Of a stretch of 32,699 bases of DNA, positions 11,316-20,720 are shown piece after piece; position 1 is the first letter of the stretch; every line of letters starts with the position of its first letter. The DNA comes from Sphaeroforma arctica JP610. Lineage: Eukaryota; Opisthokonta; Ichthyosporea; Ichthyophonida. The DNA lies in NCBI RefSeq assembly GCF_001186125.1, contig NW_014040278.1:37966-70664 (forward strand), given 5' to 3'. The position numbers and the translations under genes are program-made. Below the pieces are notes generated by a model. The model was not told the origin of the DNA and made no database searches. It saw nothing but the letters and a program-made list of their open reading frames with translations.

Positions 11316-11750
11316 GTGCTGAAAATATTGGACGGGGGAGAATGTCTACGGTCAATGTCCACCATGACGGCCACGCGTACGTCTGTAATTTGCTGTCCGG
11401 ATACAAACGTCGATCATGTTAAGGCAGCAAAGCCGGCCCTACATGCACTCAAACCTAGTGAGACGCATGTAGTAGCATTGCAGACCTGTCCCAAAGAAAC
11501 AGGCCTGGGGATGGCGGATAAGTTGTCATCAGACATGATTGCTGTCCAGGAAGCATCGATTAGAACGCGCTTCTGGTTTGGTCGATGTAGTGGAGGCGGC
11601 TCGAGATTATTTAAGTTTGCTGGACTTGTGAAGTCCATTTTTGGCTTTGAGTACGGGTGGACTATTTTCCCAACTTTTGTAGCGCGTTCAGATTACTACA
11701 ATGAGAACGTAGACAAGGTCGAAAAAGTTGTGGCGTTTATAATACAGTGA
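11316..11750 (+). other. Unknown ORF after the primase-like region
   Basis: An open plus-strand frame of about 144 codons (first ATG at 11355). I do not recognise it. It is Cys-containing at the start, then a helical stretch, then a hydrophobic/aromatic end (KFAGLVKSIFGFEYGWTIFP) and a lysine-rich terminus. It follows the primase-like sequence directly on the same strand, so it may be a neighbouring gene or tail of the same fossil element. Confidence 0.3.
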
Positions 11751-11944
11751 CATGCGATTCCAAACTAACGACGGCATCCTTGTGCACAACATAATGATGC
11801 AAAAATTGAAGGTCGAAAAACTCAAGGAGAGGGGTATTTATAAATTTTAGGACGATATGTTTTTAATTTGTTGCGAGTATGATACTGACATGTGGCTGCG
11901 TGGCGTTAGTTGTCACACATGCCTGACTTACTGATCTGTCTAGG

Positions 11945-12148
11945 GTGAATGAATATTGTGTTGTGTTGCAAAAAGTGATAGCTGACTTCGCGCTAGTGCT
12001 ACAAAGCGTTGAACAGCGACAAATATCAATGGATCAGGTGATTCAAAATATTGACAAAGAATCAACGCGGACGTCGCAGTCCATTAAGGTATTCAGTCGG
12101 CCACCTTCAATGTGTCCGGCGTCTCATTACAAGCCAATCGTCGGCTAG
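11945..12148 (+). other. Short coiled-coil-like ORF, unknown
   Basis: A frame of 67 codons opening with GTG; the first ATG is internal (12030). The sequence is heptad-like (VLQKVIADFALVLQSVEQRQ, then SMDQVIQNIDKE) with a Ser/Thr/Pro-rich tail. No family recognised. Placed in the cluster of same-strand short ORFs that follow the helicase/primase-like pieces. Confidence 0.25.
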
Positions 12149-12386
12149 TGAGCGATATTTATCGAGGTAACCGAGTCCATACACTGGGAAAACTTTAACA
12201 TGGATACATTAAATCGGAAGGGTTTCTTGCTTCCTTGTTAGATTGTATTACGATTTAAGATTTTTTTTGTAGTGTATGCGTTCTTGGTCGATTGCGACGA
12301 GGCAATCGTTTAAAATAGAGCGAGAGAGAGAGAGTAGCCCCCATAAAGGTGTTTTTCTGGGTCGCCGTATTGGTTGGCTATCTTGG

Positions 12387-12509
12387 TCAACCCGCATGTC
12401 GTTCCTTTACATACAACTCGTCTTCTTTTACGGCTTCGTCGTATTCGCGCAAAATTTCTTCAGCATTGGGCATAACCGGTTGCTTGTTTTTTATATTCTT
12501 GGACGTCAT
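12387..12509 (-). other. Short acidic/basic ORF on minus strand, unknown
   Basis: ATG at 12509 opens a 40-codon frame containing EEILREYDEAVKEDELYVKE, a charged helix with coding-like residue use, preceded directly by TTATAAAAT. It is too short for a secure call, but the amino-acid pattern is more protein-like than its surroundings. It may be an exon or gene piece of the fossil cluster. Confidence 0.25.
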
Positions 12510-12696
12510 ATTTTATAACTGCAGGGAAATCGGTTAAGTTAAAAATTGTATTAGTAACATGCCCGAACATATTAGATGATCTAGCATGTTGCTGACATGA
12601 CAGAATAGGTCCAGATACGTTCCAAACACGCTTCAAACATGTTTCTTGTCTATGCGTTTGCGGGGCTCAAATATGGCAGAAACGTGTCACAAATCT

Positions 12697-12722
12697 GTTA
12701 CAATATGGTGTTACAATATGGT
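12697..12722 (+). repeat. 13-bp perfect tandem duplication
   Basis: GTTACAATATGGT occurs twice head to tail (12697-12709 and 12710-12722), followed by a diverged third start (acaaactggt). Confidence 0.9.
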
Positions 12723-12830
12723 ACAAACTGGTAGAACACGCTGGAGTGTAAAAAAAACGAAAACCGTCTAATTTATTGAAAACACGTTAAAGTATCTATA
12801 AGCGCGTTCATATCCACCCGTATTCAATGG

Positions 12831-13151
12831 GTGTATGGCAATGACGAAGACGAGAATGATGGCTGGAACCTCAAAGCATTCCGAAAGAAATGTATAAAAG
12901 CTCTACCGCTAACCCTTTTTAGTGAACTAGCAAGCGCGAGTTTACTAGGTAAAGCTGCTATATCCAAAGCGAAACACTAAGATGGTGTTCTAGCCTTACA
13001 GCGAGTACAAGAAGAGCAAGCGGCAGCAGCAGCTGCTGCTGCCAATCTTAGTGTTAGAAGACTAGTAGCATCGTCCATCACGCCAGCAAGTGTCAAGCGT
13101 CTCTTAGCAGGGATAAAAAACTATAGACTTAGTAGTTCGATCATGATGTAA
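12831..13151 (+). other. Coding-like remnant with acidic head and poly-Ala, unknown
   Basis: A plus-strand reading frame shows VYGNDEDENDGWNLKAFRKK, then small-residue helices, a heptad-like VLALQRVQEEQ followed by eight alanines, and a basic Ser-rich end. Protein-like but not recognised and not intact. Its neighbours are the other short ORFs of the 9.4-13.4 kb cluster. Confidence 0.3.
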
Positions 13152-13344
13152 GTTTAATTGGAGCTGCAATAATACGTAAACATGGTACGCAGGTTAAATC
13201 TAACTACAAGAAATGTGTCGTGTGGGGGTGCAAATCAAGAACTGCACTGACTTCTACGTGATGTCAAGTGCGATTTTGCAATAAAGCCCTGCCAGGTATG
13301 GTAAAGAGTTTTTTTGCTCTAGCAAGCGACACTTCAACGCCAAC

Positions 13345-13440
13345 ATGAGTCTTCCCCCAACGCCGTCACGTCAAAGATCTAGGCATCAAGCTGATGATGA
13401 TGATGACGACCCCGACGATGACCTCATGATATCAGCTTAA
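13345..13440 (+). other. Short ORF with poly-Asp tract
   Basis: ATG at 13345, TAA at 13438-13440, 31 residues: a basic SRQRSRHQ head followed by DDDDDDPDDD and a short hydrophobic end. GATGATGATGATGACGAC is a triplet repeat, so this may be chance low complexity. It ends right where the copia fragment begins. Confidence 0.25.
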
Positions 13441-13454
13441 CTAGCTTGATGCAA

Positions 13455-14246
13455 TCAGATAGAGAAAGAATCGCGGATATATATGGTTGCTCTGGACTGC
13501 AGGGAGTACCTCGAGCAGTATCCCAAATTCGCAAGCATGCGCCTCGTTACGTTTGCTGTAAACTGTGAGCCTCGATCTATTTGTATGCACTGAACTCGGC
13601 GATGACTTAAGATGTACCATTCATCGAAGGTGTATAACATAGCATCCAGAATTGTTGTCGCTTTCGGATCGCGGATCGGATACTCTTTGGCCATGCTAGA
13701 AAAATCGTCTATGATTGATACAGAGTGGGTGTTTGATCCTATTGACGTTACGAACGGTCCTATTATGTCCACGAAGACTAACTCGAGAGGCTCTGTAGCA
13801 GGTTCGTGCTGTCGTTCCTTGTTTGTATTCTGGTTCTTCTTCTTAGCAATAGTGCATGTTTTGCATCGTTCCTCTGGTTGCCTTATGTAGGGTAAATCTT
13901 TTGGGACGTAGCTGGGGTGCGCGAGCCTGTTGTGCCATGAAATCTGATTGGCTTTCTCCAGCGATGGTTCCACTGTAGTCATAGCTATGTCGTCGATGTG
14001 CACACAGTATATTCTGTGTTTTTCATGTACTGTTATGGTTCCGAAGCTTGGTAGTAATATGTACATCATGAGGTTGGTGAATTCAAATGAGTAGTGTCGC
14101 GCTGAGAGTAGGCTGATACTTAGTAGTGCAGTTTTAAATGTCGTATCAATGAGTACGTCCCCCAAGTTTCCTAGCTGAGCCACATACTTCGGATAAATGA
14201 TTCTACCATCAGCTACTCCGAGCGCATACCGGTCATTAATGCGCAT
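13455..14246 (-). pseudogene. copia gag-pre-integrase and integrase core
   Basis: Contains the copia pre-integrase zinc finger (WHNRLAHPSYVPKDL followed by RCKTCTIAKKKNQ; H-x4-H then C-x2-C) at about residues 103-140. The integrase catalytic core follows: LVFVDIIGPF with the first Asp, SIIDDFSSMAKEYP, and QIDRGSQFT with the second Asp. The catalytic Glu region lies at or beyond the left end. Part of the fossil copia element. Confidence 0.85.
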
Positions 14247-14352
14247 GTTGCTGACGAGATGATGTTTGTGGTACTTATAGGGAAGTACGTGTATGATGGC
14301 GCAACTATCGCAAGCTAGTCAGTTTCCACCTCTGGAATCTCTATCTGACTGA

Positions 14353-15477
14353 TCATTCACATCCTTGTTGGCGCTGATCATTCACATCCTTGTTGTCGAT
14401 TGTAGGGTTAATTGTGGAGAATGCAAACTGTCTGTTTGCAGGTAACTGGTCATCAGATACTTGTGCTGACATAGCTTTGTCCTGTCTGCCTTCATGAGCT
14501 TGGCGTCGATTGCTCTGGGATTTATATGCTCTGTCAATGTCTTGTGAATATTGGATATCTCGTGAATATCTACCATCGTCGTAGTCGCGTCGATTGTACC
14601 TATCTCCTCGGTAGTCCTGTCGGTCCTGATCATTGTGATTATCGTAGCGGTATTGGTAGCTGTTGTTTCTGTTGTACTGTTCCACACGAGAACGGTAGTC
14701 ACGTTTCGAATCAGGTCGGCGATGCTTGTCATTGTTCTTGGACTTAAATCTGTAGTCTCTCATGTCATGACAAGGACCAGATTTGTCAATCCGTCGATCG
14801 TAACGTTTACGACCGTCGTGGTCACGACCCTGATTATGTGGGTTACCAGCAACGCATGATTTGATTAGCGTTTGTAACTTACGGCATTGCTCGATGGAAT
14901 GCCCACGATTGTTACAGAATACACAATTTCCTGTCGATATAGCTGCATGCGCACCGTGCACAATGGTTGATGGGTCACTTTCATCTGGATCCAATGCGAT
15001 GAGATACGTGGTGAGCTCATCATACGACATGGCCATCATAGTGGGTGTCTTCAACGTAATCTTGACAGTATGATTATCGTCGTTTACAGGCTGCCGTAGA
15101 ATAGCACATAGACTGTTGTTAGACTTCGTATCTCGGGCGTTCTTGAATTTCACAAATGCCGTGTTGAGACGACTGATAAGGCTGGCGTAAAATTCATTCC
15201 GTTCTTGCGTGATGCGGTTCAGTTTTCTTTCTAATGTCTAGATGTCATCTTCGGTCAGGGCTTCAAACTTGCGTTTCAGTGCGGCAAAAGCTTCCCACGG
15301 CTTATCAATGAATTGGCTGATCTCCGTCTGCAGTATTGAAGATAAGATGCGGTTGATAATCCGATAAGCCTCAGCGATTTCCTTGGGTGTCCATCGGTTG
15401 CCTCTAGACGGGGTCGGATCGGTCAATATTGTAGGGATTCCTTCACAATTCACGGATAGAATTGTCTGAGTTTTCAA
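14353..15477 (-). pseudogene. copia gag
   Basis: Two open stretches (15238-15477 and 14353-15153). The first has the copia gag helical pattern AYRIINRILSSILQ and KPWEAFAALKRKFEAL. The second has a CCHC zinc knuckle, CVFCNNRGHSIEQC, followed by a long Arg/Tyr/Asp-rich low-complexity tail. Binds element RNA and forms the particle in living relatives; fossil here. Confidence 0.8.
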
Positions 15478-15579
15478 AGAAGCCAGTCGACCTTCGATTC
15501 GAGAATAGTGGTGGTCTTAATATCCTTAGAGTTCACAGTAGGCATTTTGATAGCGCGAGATCAGAGTGACCTGATAAAT

Positions 15580-15874
15580 TGTTAGAGTGCAATCTAGTAG
15601 ACTATAAATAAAGTGCAAATGTATGTATTTATTTCTGACCTCACCTTTGGTTTTATACCTAAGGTGTTAGGGCTAGTGTTCAGCCGCTTGGGCTGGCCAG
15701 GGTAAAAACTCATATGGTCAGTATGAGAAACCTTATGCGGAACACTTTAACACTTCGATGCTTTTCTATTTCAACTTCTCTGCAACTAAATCTCACGCTG
15801 ATCACATGATGCCTTTCCGCATAGGTTGTGACTCACATAAAACCGCAGCTATTATTAATATGATATGGTTGACA
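15580..15874 (-). repeat. Candidate copia LTR (single copy)
   Basis: About 295 bp lying directly upstream of gag, bounded by TGT...ACA in minus orientation (TGTCAACC at 15874 down to CTCTAACA at 15580). It contains a promoter-like TATAAAA (minus) at 15651-15657 and AATAAA (minus) at 15628-15633, the usual LTR order. No second copy is in the window, so the edges, especially the outer one, are inferred; U3 could extend right into the 30-bp repeats. Confidence 0.5.
15651..15657 (-). promoter_or_regulatory. TATA box in candidate copia LTR
   Basis: GGTATAAAACC on the minus strand, about 100 bases upstream of the gag ATG (15546), placed as expected for the U3 promoter. Confidence 0.45.
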
Positions 15875-15885
15875 GGCTTAATCCA

Positions 15886-15998
15886 CTCTCGGGAATCGGT
15901 TGAGAAACTAAATCTGCTCTCGGAAGTCGATTAAGTAATGACTCAACTCTTGAGAGTAAGTTGAGCAACTTGATTAGCTCTCGGGAGTGAGCTAACTC
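15886..15998. repeat. Four-unit minisatellite, period 30-31 bp
   Basis: Degenerate units start at 15886, 15917, 15947 and 15978, each beginning CTCTCGGGA(A/G)TCG.TTGAG or close. They end just outside the candidate copia LTR. They could be U3 enhancer repeats of that LTR or an independent minisatellite. Confidence 0.75.
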
Positions 15999-16451
15999 TG
16001 ATGACTTCCATAAATTAAAAATAGTTTCTTGCTGTAAAATCTGGCCTGAGACCTGTAGTCTCTCAGTTGTTGTTCATGTACTGATTTGCGCAGTTTGTGA
16101 AACGCTCTGATGTCAATGGGATCATCCGCTGTCTGCGTATACAACGTGTCTACTAGTATGTCTACTACTATCATAGATAGTCTTATCCAAGACTATGTGG
16201 TACTTACTCATCGCTGGATCCATCGGAGCCCTTGTTGGTGGGGACTCATCGTCCAGCTGCATGGCTCTATCCCCGTTGTGTGGTGTAGATGTGCGTGACG
16301 ATGCTTGTGCGACTGGCATTGTGTTTGCTGTCTCTGGACGTGTCCTCGTCGTACGGCTTGTGTTGCCTCTACCCTGTGTTCTGCTTGAGCTTACTTGTGT
16401 GTGCAGGCTTCGACGTGCTGCACGTGTCCTCTGACATAGAGCAGAAGTCAT
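15992..16451 (-). other. Unexplained minus-strand open frames
   Basis: Two overlapping minus-strand frames: 16122-16451 (109 codons, basic Ser/Thr/Arg-rich start, then MDPAMSKYHIVLDKTIYDSS) and 15992-16174 (60 codons, with DIRAFHKLRKSVHEQQLRDY). Base composition differs from the T-rich DNA on the right. They could be gag-type sequence of another retroelement or exons of an unknown gene. No motif is decisive. Confidence 0.3.
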
Positions 16452-16820
16452 TGACTATGCTGTGTGTGGGACGTTTAGTGTTGTGTCAGAGTGTGTGGAC
16501 ACCTCGTGTGGTCTAACATTGAACGTCGAGTACAAGGCCAATTTCAGTAAAATCAATTGTTTACCTTTATTCAAGCTGCCTTGTAATGTTACGTAGTGAA
16601 GACGTGTGTGGTGGCTGGCCCTTGGTGTGCTCAACTCAGCGTTCTTTGCAATACCTGGGTTTATAATGGTAGTTTTTGGTTAAAGTGGATAAACTTGGGT
16701 TTATCTTGGTTTATTTGTGTACAAGAGATAAACCTGCTTTCTCGTGTACCTCAGTTTGCTGAGATGTCATCTGTGGTTTATGGGTTTTTTTTACTATATT
16801 TAAAAAAAATATTGTTTGGG

Positions 16821-16954
16821 ACTGTACCGAACTTCCATTATATACATGTACTCTTCGAACAACTGTAAACAAACCTTGAGTGGAACTGTACCGAACTTCC
16901 GTTATACACTTGTACTCTTCGAATCTTTGTAGTGTGGTTGATATTGTACCACAC
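16821..16954 (+). repeat. Diverged tandem repeats around ACTGTACCGAACTTCC
   Basis: ACTGTACCGAACTTCC at 16821-16836 and 16885-16900, each followed by (A/G)TTATA.AC.TGTACTCTTCGAA, period 64. A poorer third copy (ATTGTACCACACCTCT) begins at about 16942. Confidence 0.85.
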
Positions 16955-17126
16955 CTCTAATATTTCTAGCGGGTCCACTATTGTGTGGGTTCTGTTATGT
17001 GCCAAATTGATTTGTATTTATTTGTGTGTTGTTATAGTTCATGCCAGGCTTGTCCCTGGCTGTTGTGCATGTATTTCTAGAGATTTCATTCACTGTAGTT
17101 GAGGTTTGCGTGCAATTTGTACCTAA

Positions 17127-17165
17127 GTACTGTGAGTTTGTAGGATAGTACTGTGAGTTTGTGGG
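17127..17165 (+). repeat. 20-bp tandem duplication
   Basis: AGTACTGTGAGTTTGT(A/G)GG occurs at 17127-17145 and 17147-17165. Confidence 0.85.
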
Positions 17166-17588
17166 TTGTTTACTGCTGTACTTCCCTTGTTTGTTTGTGC
17201 ACTGAGATTGCAGTCTTCATATCTAGACTATAGTGTCTGTTATGTTATAATTGATTTACTAGTCATGTTCTTATAACTAATTTCCCAGTGGTGTTCTTAG
17301 AACTGATACGCTAGTGGTGTTCGTCTAGCTTTGTTGGTACAAATGTTTTTCTTGATATTGAGCTTCTTTTACTTGTTACATTAACAGTGCTGGTTCTGTT
17401 GGATTTATTAATGCTACATGTGATCTCATGCAATTTGCTTGTTTCTACCTCATGGAGTGAGAGTGTGTGATTCCCATGGAGTGTGGGTTTCTTTTTGTCT
17501 GCTTTCGACTTTGGTATTAGGTAATGTTATTTGACTCTTGGTGTCTCTTTTTGACACAGTAGAGTGTGCTTATGCTCGTCTTAGATCT

Positions 17589-17678
17589 GTGATTTCGGTT
17601 ACTAGCCTGTGTGATTCTTTAGTATTAGTAACTGTGATTTCGGTTACGAGTCTGTGTGATTCCTTAGTATTAATAACT
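17589..17678 (+). repeat. 45-bp tandem duplication
   Basis: Two head-to-tail 45-bp units, 17589-17633 and 17634-17678, differing at four positions by eye. The unit begins GTGATTTCGGTTAC and ends TTAGTATTA(G/A)TAACT. Confidence 0.92.
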
Positions 17679-18744
17679 TTGCGGATATTCTGTGTTCTAG
17701 GTCTATACAATTATTCTGCTCGTTCTTCTCCGATTCTAATAATTATGTGTCTTTGGGACATTTGTCTCTTGTGTGTAACTTCTGTTAGATCGATCTTCTG
17801 GCGATTCCACTATTTAATCAGCTAGAAATGCTTCTAAATTGAGTTCTTTGTTGCGTTGTTCTTACTTAATTACTTATGTAAAATGCTTTGTTATGGTAAT
17901 ACTTATATGTAAGTACCGTAGCGTGTAATTAGTAGGTCTTAACTGGACTCTTTTTAGTTGTGTGTGATGTTCAATGTCTCTCTCCTTTGTTTGGATATTT
18001 CTTTTCAATCTCTATTCTTGTTTGATTTATAAATCACTATGCGTCAGCCAATGTGTGTTGTATGGTCGTGATTATCACTAGTTATTTTGTATGTGATGGT
18101 TTAGTGGCCAACTCGCAATCTCTTTTGAGTGTAATGTGCAATGTCCTTGTTGGTTCCGAGCCATCTATTTTTAACTGATTTGCAAGCCAATTCAATGTTC
18201 TACCTCGTTGTGTGTAAGTGCTTTCTTGAGTTATGTGCAATTGGTTGCTGCAGTGGGTTATACTCTATGTTCTTCTCTGTACGTATCTATTGTTTCTGCT
18301 TGTACTTGTCATGTCTTGTGAGCTTGTGTGAATTCTTCTGCTCTAGTGATTCTTAGTGATCTGGAGCTCGTATTTAGACCATTTGTATGTCTTGTCTTGT
18401 TCTTTCCGGTGTGCGTTGCTTCTAATCTTCTGTAGCTTGGTGCTAGTGTGTTTATTACTTCCCAGTATTGGTCATTTCTGTCTTGGTCTATGAATTTCAG
18501 CCTCAGAATTGTATCTTCTTGAGTATTGGTAGCCTACCCTGGGTTGCTTATCACTGGTGACACTTTTTGGAATTTTTAATTCCCCAACATTGATAATTCT
18601 ATCACGTTGACACTTTTGCTGATTGATAACACTGGCACACCCAGTTCCACTTACCAAGGGGTTACCTAGTCGTACTTACCTTTCTTAATAAAGACAGAAT
18701 ATTCGTTTTTTTTTTTTGAGTTTCTCTGGTTCACTCGTCTCAGA

Positions 18745-18776
18745 GAAGGAGCTCCTTCTTTAGGAGCTCCTTCTTT
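18745..18776 (+). repeat. 15-bp perfect tandem repeat with palindromic core
   Basis: AGGAGCTCCTTCTTT occurs twice without gap (18747-18761, 18762-18776). The first copy overlaps the perfect palindrome GAAGGAGCTCCTTC at 18745-18758, so a hairpin is possible. Confidence 0.9.
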
Positions 18777-19787
18777 CCTTCCCAGTTCTTCTTGGTTTGT
18801 TCTAGTTGTCCCCTGTATTCTCGTTGACACTGTTCTATTATCTTCTCTTATTGTTTAGGTTAGGTGTCTTCGGTGTTCTAGTTAAAGTTGATTCTTGGGT
18901 CTTGCTTTGTGGCTTGTTAAGACTCCTGAGGGGACAGTTAGACCTTTATGATTGACTTACCGTGGTAAAGATATTATTAAAAATGTAGAGTTTGAGAGTG
19001 ACTGAAAGATACGACCAAAGGAAACAATAGACCTCTTCTCAAGTGCGAATCTCTCAGCTAGATATAAGTCCTCGGCTGAAGGACTCGCATTGAGTCTTTA
19101 TTTGTGTTTAGTATTTTCTACACTAGACTCAATATTTACTCAAGAGTTTCTCTCACACGCGAGGGTCCCGGTATCATCTACCGGCAATCTCGTTATATTT
19201 CTGATCACTCTATCATCAGATATATTGGATCCTAAATCCAAAACTCAGTATTTTGATAATCCTGGGTTTTGGGTTTTGGATTGGCTTTTTAGATAATCTG
19301 GCCCCTGGATGCTACATATGTACATATACACTTAAAGCATAAAAAGAAAGTCTGGAACGCGGAAGATCAATCTCACATTGGGGAATGTATATTCTTAAGA
19401 AACCTTAGGCTGTAGGTCGTAGTGTTTTCCGATAGTAGTTTTCCAATTGTAAAAAGTAGTGTGAAAAAGAACAAATATTTGCTAATAATTGATCATGATT
19501 TGGTTATTCAACCCTAAGAGAGGGTAAAGCTTGAGCGTCTTCTAAAATACGAACTATTTGGAAATTTTATTAAAATTTACTTAGAAAATGGGAATATAAG
19601 GATAGTCACTTGCACGAATTTTGGACCTGGGCATTCCAGTTAGTATGCCTCGTGGATGATGCTACTATATTGTATAGCGATCTTACGGTTGTTGAAGGTC
19701 GCCCAGATAGACGTGTTGTAGAAATACATAGATACAAAAAAAACACACGACAGAACTCAAATTAACAGACAAATTATCCTCGGATCT

Positions 19788-19961
19788 ATGAATCGATACA
19801 TGTTTGCTGTCAGTGGTCTCGCTGCGCGCGTGATGGAACAAATTCTTGGTAGGACAGATTCTCGGCATAGAATAAACGTATTGCGAATGTACACAATGAG
19901 CGAATCTACTGGAAGAGAAAACAACTTACACACAGGCGTATCACGAAGTAGAATTTTATAA
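19788..19961 (+). pseudogene. Possible gag N-terminal piece
   Basis: An open piece of 57 codons from an ATG at 19788 (FAVSGLAARVMEQILG, then HRINVLRMYTMSEST), helical and protein-like. Assigned to gag only because it precedes the other gypsy-like pieces on the same strand. Confidence 0.3.
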
Positions 19962-20150
19962 GATAGTGGGGATTGACGATTTAAATGCACAGGGCGAAAT
20001 CCCTGATATTGGTGCGCGCTTTGGAAAATGCCCATGCACGCCTTTCCCTGACTCTAAAATTTCAAAGACATAGTGCGGATACCGTGGTGCGAGCAAGGAT
20101 AAATTTAATCAGAAACATGACTTCGTCACAATTACAACAACGGAAGTGTT

Positions 20151-20720
20151 GTGCCTGGACTATATGATGTGACTGATATCAAACCTGCACATAAGCGACT
20201 TCTGGCCATAGTAGCTTTGTTTTCGAGTATAACCAAATCATACTTGCAACTCCCAAACAGCACACATACTTATTGTACAGACCTTGTCAAGGCTTGCTAT
20301 CGTGAAATAACCGATGAAGACCTACTGCAAGTAGTTTTACGGGTGCCAGTGGTGGCGGTCATGACAGGCGTGGATGATCTCTGTACCCATGATATAGAAA
20401 ATAATGAAACTGGTTATGTCGACGGCCAACAAGCGCCACAGCCAATATATGCACAAGATATGCAATACAAAATCATTGGTTTGACTGCAGAGGTACAACA
20501 CCTCAAGCAGATGCTTGAAGAAAGTCTAGTACATCAGGACAGTCGCAAAAATCAACAACAATCATCATTTAAGAATCCGAGCAGGATGGATGAGTTTGAG
20601 TTTCCTCCTATACGGTTACCTATACCTAATACAGCACGCAACAATCCCAATACTCGCACACGAATTATAACACGCAAGATAGACAAAACTCTGCATTCTA
20701 AAATCTGCCGAGCTATATAA
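20151..20720 (+). pseudogene. gag-like ORF of the gypsy-like fossil
   Basis: The longest open piece of the element, about 189 codons. A helical first half (RLLAIVALFSSITKSYLQLP) is followed by a Gln-rich coiled segment (YKIIGLTAEVQHLKQMLEES) and a Pro/Arg/Asn-rich end, the architecture of retroelement gag rather than of an enzyme. No zinc knuckle is seen in it. The first ATG of the frame is internal. Confidence 0.45.

Larger units (their letters stand above)
13455..15874 (-). mobile_element. Ty1/copia LTR retrotransposon fossil, 5' half
   Basis: Minus-strand element with, in order from right to left, one candidate LTR (15580-15874), a gag with zinc knuckle (14353-15477) and the gag-pre-integrase/integrase region (13455-14246). 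Reverse transcriptase, RNase H and the 3' LTR are not in the window, so only the front half is present. It is broken in several places; with fairly long open segments left it looks younger than the gypsy-like copy to its right. Order gag-integrase without a preceding RT is diagnostic of Ty1/copia. Confidence 0.88.
16500..19310. other. Long T/G-rich stretch without a gene
   Basis: About 2.8 kb in which the plus strand is conspicuously rich in T and poor in A, so the minus strand is A/C-rich. No plausible protein was found on either strand. Many local short duplications occur inside (listed separately), and donor-like GGTAAGT words appear on the minus strand at about 18652 and 18675. Could be LTR/5' untranslated DNA of a retroelement, or a long non-coding region. 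Confidence 0.5.

Noticed and set aside
14526-15073. Plus-strand ORFs opposite the copia gag
   Set aside because: Antisense shadows of the gag frame with no motif of their own.
15886-15998. CRISPR-like array
   Set aside because: Units are diverged and contiguous without distinct spacers; eukaryotic minisatellite.
19299-19315. TGGCCCCTGGATGC as a tRNA primer-binding site for the gypsy-like fossil
   Set aside because: No LTR end with CA just before it and no second LTR found; match to a tRNA 3' end not recognised.
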